From: Amoebophrya sp. A120
Lineage: Eukaryota; Sar; Dinophyceae; Syndiniales; Amoebophryaceae
Length of the DNA: 64,000 nucleotides
Reading direction: 5' to 3'
Assembly (NCBI GenBank): GCA_905178155.1
Contig: CAJINV010000005.1
Coordinates: 4,632,918-4,696,917, forward strand
Both the position numbers and the translations under genes were made by a program. Positions 55,666-64,000 of the stretch are shown here, piece after piece. The notes beneath the pieces were generated by a model that saw only the letters and a list, made by a program, of their open reading frames with translations, had not been told where the DNA came from and searched no databases. Position 1 is the stretch's first letter; every line of letters begins with the position of its first letter.

Positions 55666-56310
55666 TCATTCAGGTTCAGCCTGAACTCCATGCTCCCGTG
55701 CCGGTTCAGCCGGTTCTCCAACCGCCGGCGCATCCATATCATGCTGCGCTGGGGCCGCTGCGCGCTGCCCCGCGAAGAACGCTGTCAGGTCGAGAAAGCC
55801 GAGCCGCTGTCGCAGTTCCTTCTCTTCTTTCACCAGCGTATAGTGTTCGCACCACGCAGCGAGGGCAGGTCCACAGTGGTCGGCACCAGAGCGAGCAGCC
55901 CCGACGACTCCGCAGGCGCAGGCCGCGGGCGGCCCGCCCACGGCCGCCGGGGCGCAATTGGATAGGAGACTACAACACACTACTGCTTGGGCACCGATGA
56001 GCGCGCCTCTGTTTATGTCATCGTGCCAAGCCGGCCTTTCGCGCTCAATTTGTTGCTCAAGGGCGAGAAGACGCATTCTCACACGATGTAGTCGCGTCTG
56101 CACCTCCTGCCGTTCCCGTTCGGCAGCAACGTCGTCACGCGCCGACGAGGTGGACCGGCGACCACGGCGCCCCGCCGAAGACACTTGAACCCGCACTGCC
56201 GATACGAGCACCACCGGACTCGTAGTAAAGTTCAACGACGAGGAGAAAAACACCGAGCTGCCGGCAACTACGCCAGCGGCTGCCAACTTCGTAAAGAAAG
56301 ACGGGGCCAT
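55666..56310 (-). CDS. gene M3: secreted protein with the M leader, intronless (214 residues)
   Basis: Family not recognised. A single frame starts at ATG 56310. The leader MAPSFFTKLAAAGVVAGSS and the following hydrophobic stretch to about residue 38 match M1 and M2 and should act as a signal peptide or anchor. A short Arg/Ser segment (GRRGRRSTSSARDDVA) corresponds to the repeat region of M2. Then comes a charged helix (RHR.R..LLALEQQIERE), a Cys/Ala/Gly-rich part with several cysteines, and a helix with LVKEEKELRQRLGFL. The C-terminus is unrelated to M1 and M2. No introner is present, whereas M1 has four and M2 eight. The 5' flank is shared among all three genes, so the leader and promoter seem to have been duplicated onto different bodies. 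Confidence 0.7.
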   Translation of the reverse strand: MAPSFFTKLAAAGVVAGSSVFFSSSLNFTTSPVVLVSAVRVQVSSAGRRGRRSTSSARDDVAAERERQEVQTRLHRVRMRLLALEQQIERERPAWHDDINRGALIGAQAVVCCSLLSNCAPAAVGGPPAACACGVVGAARSGADHCGPALAAWCEHYTLVKEEKELRQRLGFLDLTAFFAGQRAAAPAQHDMDAPAVGEPAEPAREHGVQAEPE

Positions 56311-57748
56311 TTCAGATTATTTTGGAGTAGAAATTAATATACTGCACGAGTACAAGCTCGGAATCAAATTGTTCGCGTTTCGTTGTAGACAACGGAGGAA
56401 ACAATACTGCACAAAAAAAAACGGGCTTAGTTGCAATTATACAGGTAGTTTTGAGCGCCTCTAGTAATTTCGATCAGAAATACGGACACTACTAGGTTGT
56501 GAATGTAGTAAATGAATTCTATGTTCTTGGTGGAATCGAAGACGAAGATAATAGGCTTGGTGAGGAAGTGGATAATCAAGGTTTAAGAAAGCGCGACTGA
56601 TGTTGGCAGCGGATCCTTCTAGAAACCCAATTCTTGTAATATCCTGCAATTTGGAAAGAGGACGACGATGAAGTAAGAACGCTTGAGTTGCTAGACACGA
56701 AATTCTTCCAGATCTTACACGCACAGCAAAAGGTGGATCAACCATTGTTCGTTCCTCCAGGATCGTTTATTTACCACATGTTAACACATGCTCTTGAGTT
56801 ATAATGGTGTGCAGTTTATTTCATCGGTTGCAAAAATTGGATCAGATCTTGTTCTGGCCTGGGTCGTGAGATCTACTTACTAGCCTTGGAATCGTATAAG
56901 CATCATTCTGATCTTCAAGCACACCGAACAAGAATTACAAAAAAACCGACATCAAGGGCCTTCAGAAACAGAATCTTCAAGATGATCTTCTATCATTTAT
57001 TGCGACGGGGCTGGGTGGCAAAAAAAAACCAACAGATTAGGACTTTTGTGACCCCATCATCGAGTAAGAATTTTTATTGGTCTTTTTTGTTTCAACAGAA
57101 AGGAAGGTAACGAAGAGTGTCTACTTCGCAATACATTTATTTTGCTTCATTTTGTTTTACGAATACACATACCGTAGGAGGCCGACAAAAATACGACCTA
57201 GTCCACACGACCAGAAGACTAGAAGCGCGTCAAGCGCTGTTATGAGCAGGTTTGCGATACCTCCTACAACACGATAATGGAAAAGCCTACAACAGCTAGA
57301 TCGAATTTTCGAGGTGGCTTTTTTTGAAAATATGATGATATTTGGTTCGAGCTGGTCTCGATCGATTTGAAAATAAGATTAAAATTCGATCGGTCAAAAT
57401 AAAAACGAGTTTTAGCAAACGAGGCGGGCTTGGGCCACAATGCTGAACTTGGCGAAAGCCAAAATTATCCTTTTGTATATTCATGGCACGGACTCCGCCC
57501 TGCGGAAAAATACAAGTGCATTTGTCGTCCGTTGAGGAAAGCAAAAACTGATTAAATGAAAGATTTTTGCTCCGTTTTATCTCCCAAAAAGCCAACTTGA
57601 AATTCTCACATTTTGAATCGAAACATTAGTGCTACATCAGCTAAAAGCTACTTACTTTATCTGAGATTTTTTTTCGCAGAAATTACTCACACCACAAGCG
57701 CCTCACCACTGCTGGTGGAGGTTGTAGTTTACTTCCCCGTTATACATA
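56311..57748. other. intergenic between N and M3
   Basis: 56311-56530 is the M3 upstream region shared with M1 and M2. 56890-57000 resembles 42400-42500. No gene supported. Confidence 0.45.
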
Positions 57749-60700
57749 CTAGGTTCCTCGCAATGATGCTCCACTCTGGAGGTTGTAAAAAGGTCCGGGA
57801 GGTCTGACCGCTAACCTGCAGGCGACTCTCCCTGTATGACAATGCGCAGAACTTCTACCCTGGTAGTTCCCCCGCCGCAACATGATATTACAAATTTCAT
57901 ATGATACATACACATAGAAAGGCATCAGCAGCAACGGAACGAGGCGCAACACGTTGGTAGCTTTGGCATGACAAATTCACGGCCGGGCCGTAGAGGTATT
58001 ACCTACTTCGTCTCCCGCCGGAACTTTTACTTGGCATGCAAGCACCGCTCGACGGCATCGAGATGAGTGAATCTGACTCTGAGTTGCGCATTTTGCATGA
58101 CAAACCCGGGGAACCACGAGGGGAAAATAAATTGCTCACTCCCATACTCAGCAATGGGAACGCACAAATCTATTGCGTGGATCGCGTTTCGGTGCACCTG
58201 GGGATCAGACCCCCAAATACCAGGTTCAGCACCCGCCTGCGACGGCGCCGCCGGGAGCGGGACTGCGTTGGTGTTCACGCTTGTTGATCTCAATTCTGCA
58301 GCGTAGTTGATGCCATCATGCTGGTGACCATCATTAAAAATACCTCCAGTGCGAGAAGATGAAGAACCCACGCCCGACGCGGGTCGTGAAGTAGACGTGG
58401 GTCTTCTTGTACCACCATCGTGGAGTTGTAGATGTCCTCCCCCAAGAACATGAGGCAGATCTGAAGCCCTGTAGTTCAAGCGTTGTTGGCCCACCATTAT
58501 GCTACTCGAGGAGGACGCTGGTACCGACTCGACCAGGCGATTGTTATGCAATGCAAAAGTATCGCACTCGTAGTAATCGCAGTTGTGCATTACAAATCTC
58601 CATCCAAAGGTAAAACAGCATGACAAATCTTATTTCTCATGCTGAGCAAATTTGTAATGCAATTCATACTAGTACAATGCTTTTGCAATGCATAATTGTG
58701 GTCCAGCAGCAACCGCGCACGTAATTCCAGCAAGCCTGCACGAAAGTCCATCAGCCCACTGGCCAGGGCGCACGCGTTTTGATAGGCAGACCCGGCAGCG
58801 GCAGCTCCGTCGCGGTTGTTCGTCGCGGCAGGGAGGATTGCTGCTGGTGTCGAAATTATCTCAGCAAACGGTAGTTGAAAGATCGAAGATAAGGTGGAAA
58901 GCTGCTCGTCGTCGTGGTCCAAGAACATTGCGTTCTCCTGTTGGCGGCTCTGTTGCTGCTGCAACATGACGTAGTTTGCCAAAGATGAGCATGTAGACGT
59001 CGCAGTATCTCACAGAAAAAAGCGGGCAGGTCACATTTGTAATGCAAAAATAAATACACAAAAAATCTGTATTGCGTATTCTAAACAGCATGCTGCGAGG
59101 TCGCCCATGACAGATTTTTCTGTGTATTTATTTTTGCATTACAAGAAATATGCCCTGCCAGCTTTTTTCTGTGGAATACGCAGAGGTGATTTGCCGGTAA
59201 AGCTCCACTATCAAACGCAAAAACGTCTGGGTCTGGAAGAATGCATGTTTGTCGTGCTTGTCTGGCATAACTCTGAAATCTGTCATGCACGTTACCCAAG
59301 GGCTCCACTTTTCTGTGATGCAGAGACGCAGTTTGTCATGCAGAATAAGCAAAACACCCAGAAGCTCAGAAAATTGCCATGCTGAGCCAGCATTTGTGGC
59401 CTCATCAAGAGACGCCACCCAGCATCACAAGTTTCCAGACGCAGACCCAGACATTTTTACATTTGATATCCACACTGCGGCTGAAGGCCTCCTCCGAAGC
59501 AGTACCGTCGCTAATTGGCCGCTGCGAGTTGACGTCGTCGTTGCTCCTTGGACGAGTTATCCTGAGTAAAAACGTACTCACACCAGAGTCAGAGTGGGGA
59601 TTTTGCAACACAAACCTAGGCGCTTTGTGAGTCACGCATCACAAGTTGCACTATGCAGTGTAGTTCAGGTTAGCAAGTGCAGCCGCATTACAGACTCATC
59701 TGCTCATCCTGTTCATAGCATCAAAAATTCCACAACACGATTGGAAATGGCTCTCATGGGGATGCGCATTGCAAGTCTTCCTGTCTTTGCAAATCTGCAT
59801 TACAACTCTGGTGTGGGTACGTTTTTACTCAGGATACGAGTGTCAGGATCATCATCCTCCGTTTCAGAAACCGTCCAGCAACTGGAGGAATTGGCACTGC
59901 TTTGCTTTTGCCCCATCGAACTCGACTGTCCTACTGGTCTACTTGATGAACTCGACTGTCCTACTGGTCCACTTGATGACTCATGTAATAGTAATGCTTT
60001 ATCTTCCACCTGCTGCTGCGCGGTCGATAATTCTCTTTGCGCAGCACGAGGCTCAAGTCGTGGACTACTAGGACCGTGCCGCTGCGATAGTGCTTCTCTC
60101 ACTGAGCAAGCCTGTTGCGCTTGCAGATGTCCTGGGCCAGCCGACCCAACTACAGAGCTGCCCGTGGAAGAGGACGACGTATTTTTATCCAGTGTTTCAG
60201 AGGACTTAGAACGATCTTCACCGCTACCACTTGACATCGTCGGCCCAGGCGTCGAAGACGCTGTTGCTCCCCTTGCTAGCAGTGGCACCCCGTACTCCGA
60301 GACGATGTCGCGTAGCATCAAATTCCGCATTTCGGATTGTGTCGCGGCCTGTTTCTGTTGCTCGCCGGAGTCTAGAGGCACATTTTCAACAACATCAGAA
60401 GAAGACCACTCGGCGAGCTGTTCGCAACTACAGGTTTGATGATGGTGGCGAGATGAACTTGACGCAGTTGCTGTGTCCTCTTGATGTCCTAGCTGTCGCA
60501 GGTTATTTATTTTGCGACCTTCAGTCGTGCTGACCACACCGGTGCGTGCGCTTGTTCCTGGTGTACCATGCAGGTTGTTCCCGATCTGCCCTTGCTCTGC
60601 TTCTGCTTCTTCTTGGCCGCCGGGAAAATAGTGCTGGTCTTGTCCCATTCCTCCCGCTGCTGCTCCGACTGGCACACCATCGATCACTTCGTCAACGAAG

Positions 60701-63700
60701 TAGGTATAATCGGTCTCATCTTGGGACGAAAGCCGGTGGCCATTTGCGCTGCCCGAGGTAGGGATGAACAATCTCCCCGCAGTTCCGTCGTCGGAGTTCG
60801 TCACCATCTCGATATCCTGATTGTAGGGTGTCCAACCAGGGCCGCAGGGGTTCTGCTTTTCCTTTTGCACACCAGCAGGTCCTCGCGTTGGCTCCTGGTA
60901 CGATATTAACTGGGGAGGATCAAGAACATACGGGACCACACCTCCGGTTTTTGCGGCGGGAGCTAAAATTCCTCGTCGCAATGGGTCGTTGGTTCTCGTA
61001 CGCGCTGTTGTACGACTATGATCACAGCCTCTTTCTTGTGAGAAAGATGATGCCGAAGCTCCTCCTGCTGAGGGACGTTCTTGTCCTGGAAAATGTTGAT
61101 TCGTAGATGTTGCAGTACTACTTCTAATACGACCAGACGCTGGTGCCGCATGGAAATTGCTCGTCTCCGTCGCCTCTGTCTCGTCCTGAGAGAAGATCTG
61201 GAGGTCGATTACGGGCCTGACCTCTAGAGGCCCAAAACCCTCTACAGGTGGCCGGCGATGCTCTATAGCCTCATCTCTAGAGCTCGCGCCTACAGCTGAC
61301 CCCTACAGCTCAACGGCCAAAAGCATTCTTTTTGCTTCTAAAACGTAAACGAGCTGCGAACTATTTGGGGAAGCAGCCGCAGCTACCCGGCGGGCCTACT
61401 GCCCCTGGTGCTTACCTAGGAAACCCGACACCGGGAGCACAGAAACACCGAACCAACCGCGATAGGGCTTTGGCTGACACATCAGAAACAACCAGCCGCA
61501 TGGTTGTTGCCTCCATGCTGTGAGGCGTGGCCGCCGGTGCCGAGAGTAAAACTCAAAAACACCACTGACAGGCGTGCCTCTTACTTAGATTTGTTGGGAG
61601 GCAACCGCCAGCAGCTGCGTGGTCCTGCTGCTTGCTACAGGGCATCGGGCCAAGCCTCGCCGAAGGGCAGCCCGGATGGAAAAGCATGCACACAACAAGC
61701 CCAAGACCATACGCAAGAGAAACTCTCGGCGCACAGCGGGGGGCTAATGCGAATGCAGCAGATGTGAGCCGCCGCACCTAAAAGCAAAAACGAAACCTAC
61801 CTGCGGGCCCCAAGGGTTCGCTGGCGTTCTCGCCCTAGTAGCCTCCTGGAGGGGAGGCCGCCCGGCGCGGGTCTGCTTTCCATTTCCTAGAAGGTAGACG
61901 GCACGACTACCGTGAGGCGCACCAAGCGGAGGCGCGTGCTCTTATCTACCTCTACCTGACCCGGCTTTTGGCACTACAGAGGCCGGCCGGATCTGGCGCG
62001 CTAGGCGTTGGGCTGCAGTTGGTGGGCCGGTCGCTCTGCTGGCCGCCTTTTCTTATTCATTTTATGTTCCTGGCTGCGCGTGCTCTTCCTTTTTGTTTTT
62101 GTACTTTGTTGCCATCAAGCTGTTTGCCATCATCGCGCGGCGTTAGTGCGTTGGCTGCCCTTCCGGGAACAGCCAGCCCCAAAGCACGCCCCAGCTCTTC
62201 GGCCAAGCCTCTTCGAACTGTTTCTAGTTGCTGCAGTACTGCTTTTCTATTGTTATGTGCAGATCCCCGCGCCGTTGTGCCAACACGGCGGCGCGAGCCC
62301 CAAATACTACTTCTAATACGACCAGACGCTGGTGCCGCATGGAAATTGCTCGTCTCCGTCGCCTCTGTCTCAAAACCTCACATACCCCTCCGCGAACCAA
62401 AAAAAAAAAATCTTCCGCGCCGCCCAAATTTCGAGGGGGCTATGCGAGGTTTTGGCTTTCAAAACCTCACATAGCTCTCCGCGATCCAAAAAAAAAATTT
62501 CGCGGCGCTGCCGCGCCGCCCAGATTTCGGAGGGGCTATACGAGGTTTTGAAAATAAAAAGCCCGGGTAGGAAATATGAGTTTTGAACTTTTTCCTACCC
62601 GGGGTTTTTTTTTTCAAAACCCCGGGTAGGAAATATTTATCAGCTGTTATCACCCTCACAGACGTGCAGAGCAGCGGATAAATATTTCCTCCCCGGGGTT
62701 TTGAAAATAAAAACCCCGGGTAGGAAAAAACGCAAATTGCATTTTTCCTACCCGGGCTTTTTTTCTTTTGCTTACAGTGCCCATAAATATATCCCGCGAG
62801 CCCCCGAGCATTGCAGCCTATCTGCTGCTTGCCCACCTATTTTTCTACGTCTAAGTACGCGCGCACTGCTTTGATGCGCTTCAGAGGGCTGCTCGTTCGA
62901 AATTCATGCCCCAATACTCCCCGCGCAAATGTTCCTCCTGAGCTTCCATCCAGCAGTCCCCCCGCAGAGCAGCCGTCCCCGCGTAGCACTTACCTGAGTA
63001 TTGAGTCAGTACAGCGCAACGTGGCGCATCCAGGTCCAGAACGAGAGCTGCCCGCTTACTTACTACACTGCGCGCACCTACAGTCACAACCTGTAGAAAT
63101 GTGCGGACTATCAGTTTTCTTATTTTGGCACGTTTGTGTATTCCTGATGCCTACACTGTGCAAGGTGTTGCAATTGCGGCGCCGATAGACAAAGAAACAG
63201 GCGTTGCAAATGCGCAACGCGCTTGCGTGGTTCATTATACGGAAACACAAACACCAAAGCCGCCCGGCGCACTGCATTGGGTGGCAGCCGACGGGGACTA
63301 AGGTTTCCGAGCTGTCGAGAGCTTTCTTTGGCTGGCTGTTTCTACTTATACCGTCGCGCTCTTACTTTCCTGTGCAAGCTGCTTCAGAAGCCTACGCCAC
63401 TGATAAAGCGTAGGCTTCTTGTAAACAAGCCTCTTGCTTCTTTTGTTGTACGGAACTAAAGGAAGCGCGCCGGCTGCACAAGAGCGAGTAGCTGCAGACG
63501 CACCTCCTGGACACGTTCCGACTTATTTAAATTTTTATTTTCTGCAGCGTTGGGTATGTGACAAGGAGTGAAATGTCCGGACTTATGACAGGGCCGCTAA
63601 TTAAGTATCTGGGAGTAATACGACCAGACGCTGGTGCCGCATGGAAATTGCTCGTCTCCGTCGCCTCTGTCTCGTCCTGTCGCTCCGCCCCGTTTTCTTG

Positions 63701-63880
63701 CCTCTGCGACGTCAGCAGCCAGCGATTTCCGGTCTCGGTTCTCCGGCTGTGCGGCGGCACGAGTCGGCTCAAGCTGACCACGATCATTGGCGGGGCACGT
63801 TCTGGTAGCCTACTGCGGGTTGCTGTTGTGCTAGACAGGGAGATGGCGGCTGTCACCCTCAAGAAGAAAGCGCTGATCAT
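57749..63880 (-). CDS. gene N: Ser/Gln-rich secreted protein, 5' part disrupted by two inserts
   Basis: Function unknown. ATG 63880 opens a plausible signal peptide (MISAFFLRVTAAISLSS). After about 70 residues the frame enters a 64-bp segment (63616-63679, encoding DETEATETSNFHAAPASGRI) that recurs at 62314-62370 and 61125-61188. Only the last copy continues into the long body (..RSSTATSTNQHFPGQ.., then ILAPAAKTGGVVPYV). Skipping both inserts keeps the frame and gives about 815 residues. Body exons: 61188-59837, 59557-59469, 59208-59179, 59005-58695, 58544-58147 and 57834-57749. The sequence is rich in Ser, Gly and Gln, with a short tandem repeat (SSSRPVGQSSS) and a Gln run (MLQQQQSRQQ). No catalytic motif is visible. 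If the inserts are not spliced, the gene is broken and the body would need another start. The last intron (57835-58146) is the least certain. Confidence 0.5.
57835..58146 (-). mobile_element. possible family F introner, last intron of gene N
   Basis: Starts TATGACAATGCGCAGAACTT and ends GCTCACTCCCATA, resembling family F ends. The flanking repeat is poor. Removal would give ..VPIAERVACRLAV.. to a stop at 57749. Confidence 0.45.
58545..58694 (-). mobile_element. family C introner in gene N
   Basis: TSD ATTGT (58540-58544, 58695-58699). Ends TATGCAATGCAAAAGTATCG../..TGCTTTTGCAATGCATA. Removal gives ..LLLDHNRLVESVP.. in frame. Confidence 0.85.
59006..59178 (-). mobile_element. family L introner in gene N
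   Basis: TSD CGCAG (59001-59005, 59179-59183). Ends TATCTCACAGAAAAAAGC../..GCTTTTTTCTGTGGAATA, then a long inner inverted repeat with AATAAATACACA. The only member of this family in the window. Removal gives ..RQITSATSTCSSL.. in frame. Confidence 0.85.
59209..59468 (-). mobile_element. family A introner in gene N
   Basis: TSD TCCAC (59204-59208, 59469-59473). Ends TATCAAACGCAAAAACGTC../..ACATTTGATA. Removal gives ..FSRSVELYRQITS.. in frame. Confidence 0.88.
59558..59836 (-). mobile_element. family E introner in gene N
   Basis: TSD CGAGT (59553-59557, 59837-59841). Near-perfect inverted repeat TATCCTGAGTAAAAACGTAC. Removal gives ..DDPDTRPRSNDDV.. in frame. Confidence 0.9.
61189..62304. mobile_element. 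insert X in gene N, flanked by about 66-bp direct repeats
   Basis: 61116-61181 (TACTACTTCTAATACGACC..) recurs at 62305-62370. The 1.1 kb between is GC-rich and non-coding as far as I can see. Plus-strand frames here show no motif. Confidence 0.5.
62371..62765. repeat. cluster of hairpins with CCCGGGTAGGAAA stems
   Basis: Two inverted pairs framed by CAAAACCTCACATA and its complement (62371-62459, 62459-62545) are followed by three hairpins with stems of CCCGGGTAGGAAA and its complement (about 62560-62605, 62620-62700, 62712-62760). Some carry T runs beside the stem. Confidence 0.7.
62371..63615. mobile_element. insert Y in gene N, flanked by 57-bp direct repeats
   Basis: The 57-bp segment at 62314-62370 recurs at 63616-63672. 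The left part is hairpin-rich (see 62371-62765). The remainder, to 63615, has no recognised gene. Confidence 0.5.
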
Positions 63881-64000
63881 CGCAAACAAACAACAACCCC
63901 CGGTTGGAGATGTTGAGAGGGTAATATGCGACGTTGATGTTCTTGCCTTGCGCGTAGTCGCGGTCGAGGACGAGCATGCCCAGTTCAGCCCAGCACAGCG
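63831..64000 (-). CDS. possible 3' end of a gene entering from beyond the window
   Basis: A minus-strand frame open from the window edge to a TAG at 63831 encodes about 55 residues, including LVLDRDYAQGKNINVAYYPL and NISNRGLLFVCDDQR. The composition looks like ordinary folded protein, unlike the low-complexity neighbours. It overlaps the proposed start of gene N in another frame, so one of the two calls may be wrong. No function assigned. Confidence 0.35.
   Translation of the reverse strand, partial: LCWAELGMLVLDRDYAQGKNINVAYYPLNISNRGLLFVCDDQRFLLEGDSRHLPV

Noticed and set aside
61968-62474. 168-residue plus-strand frame in insert X
   Set aside because: It runs through a copy of the gene N repeat in antisense and into the hairpin cluster. 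Composition reflects GC-rich DNA rather than selection.

Overview
The window looks like a eukaryotic nuclear contig. Genes are split into many exons, and every coding gene I can support lies on the minus strand. Most introns are TIR-bearing mobile elements with target-site duplications (TSDs), that is, introners. Introners with inverted repeats, direct repeats and non-canonical splice sites are known from dinoflagellates, notably the parasitic syndinian Amoebophrya. My best guess is therefore a dinoflagellate of that kind. This is inference: no marker gene is present. A run of N (34613-34712) marks a scaffold gap.

Layout. 1-29357 is a duplicated cluster of three secreted-protein genes, here called F1, P and F2. 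It contains a 5'-truncated F1 remnant (1240-3404), an F2 fragment fused to a second F1 5' half (3814-5414), a complete F1 gene (6450-9090), P1 (10187-11113), an F2 fragment (12552-13385), P2 (15491-16348), and the full-length F2-containing gene G (19309-29357, about 2,460 residues, 12 exons). 29358-31633 is intergenic. 31634-34612 is a protein-kinase-like gene (K) running into the gap. 35131-38434 is a membrane-anchored GT1-like glycosyltransferase (L). 38435-44846 is gene-poor, with inserted elements, a long palindrome and a 459-bp tandem repeat. 44847-56310 holds three genes (M1, M2, M3) that share one N-terminal leader but have unrelated C-termini; M2 carries a RING-type zinc finger split by introners. 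57749-63880 is gene N, a serine-rich secreted protein, broken near its 5' end by two inserts.

How it fits together. I removed each element plus one TSD copy by eye. This keeps the reading frame open at about 35 junctions, which is the main support for the gene models. Many products begin with a signal peptide or signal anchor and are low-complexity, as expected of a secreted or surface repertoire that grows by segmental duplication. Element families differ internally, but nearly all end in TATC...GATA (or TATGG...CCATA), so a common mobilising machinery is plausible. A second insertion class, flanked by 40-66 bp direct repeats, is less easy to assign. Coordinates of exon ends are mine and may be off by a few bases, because the TSD makes the exact splice position ambiguous.
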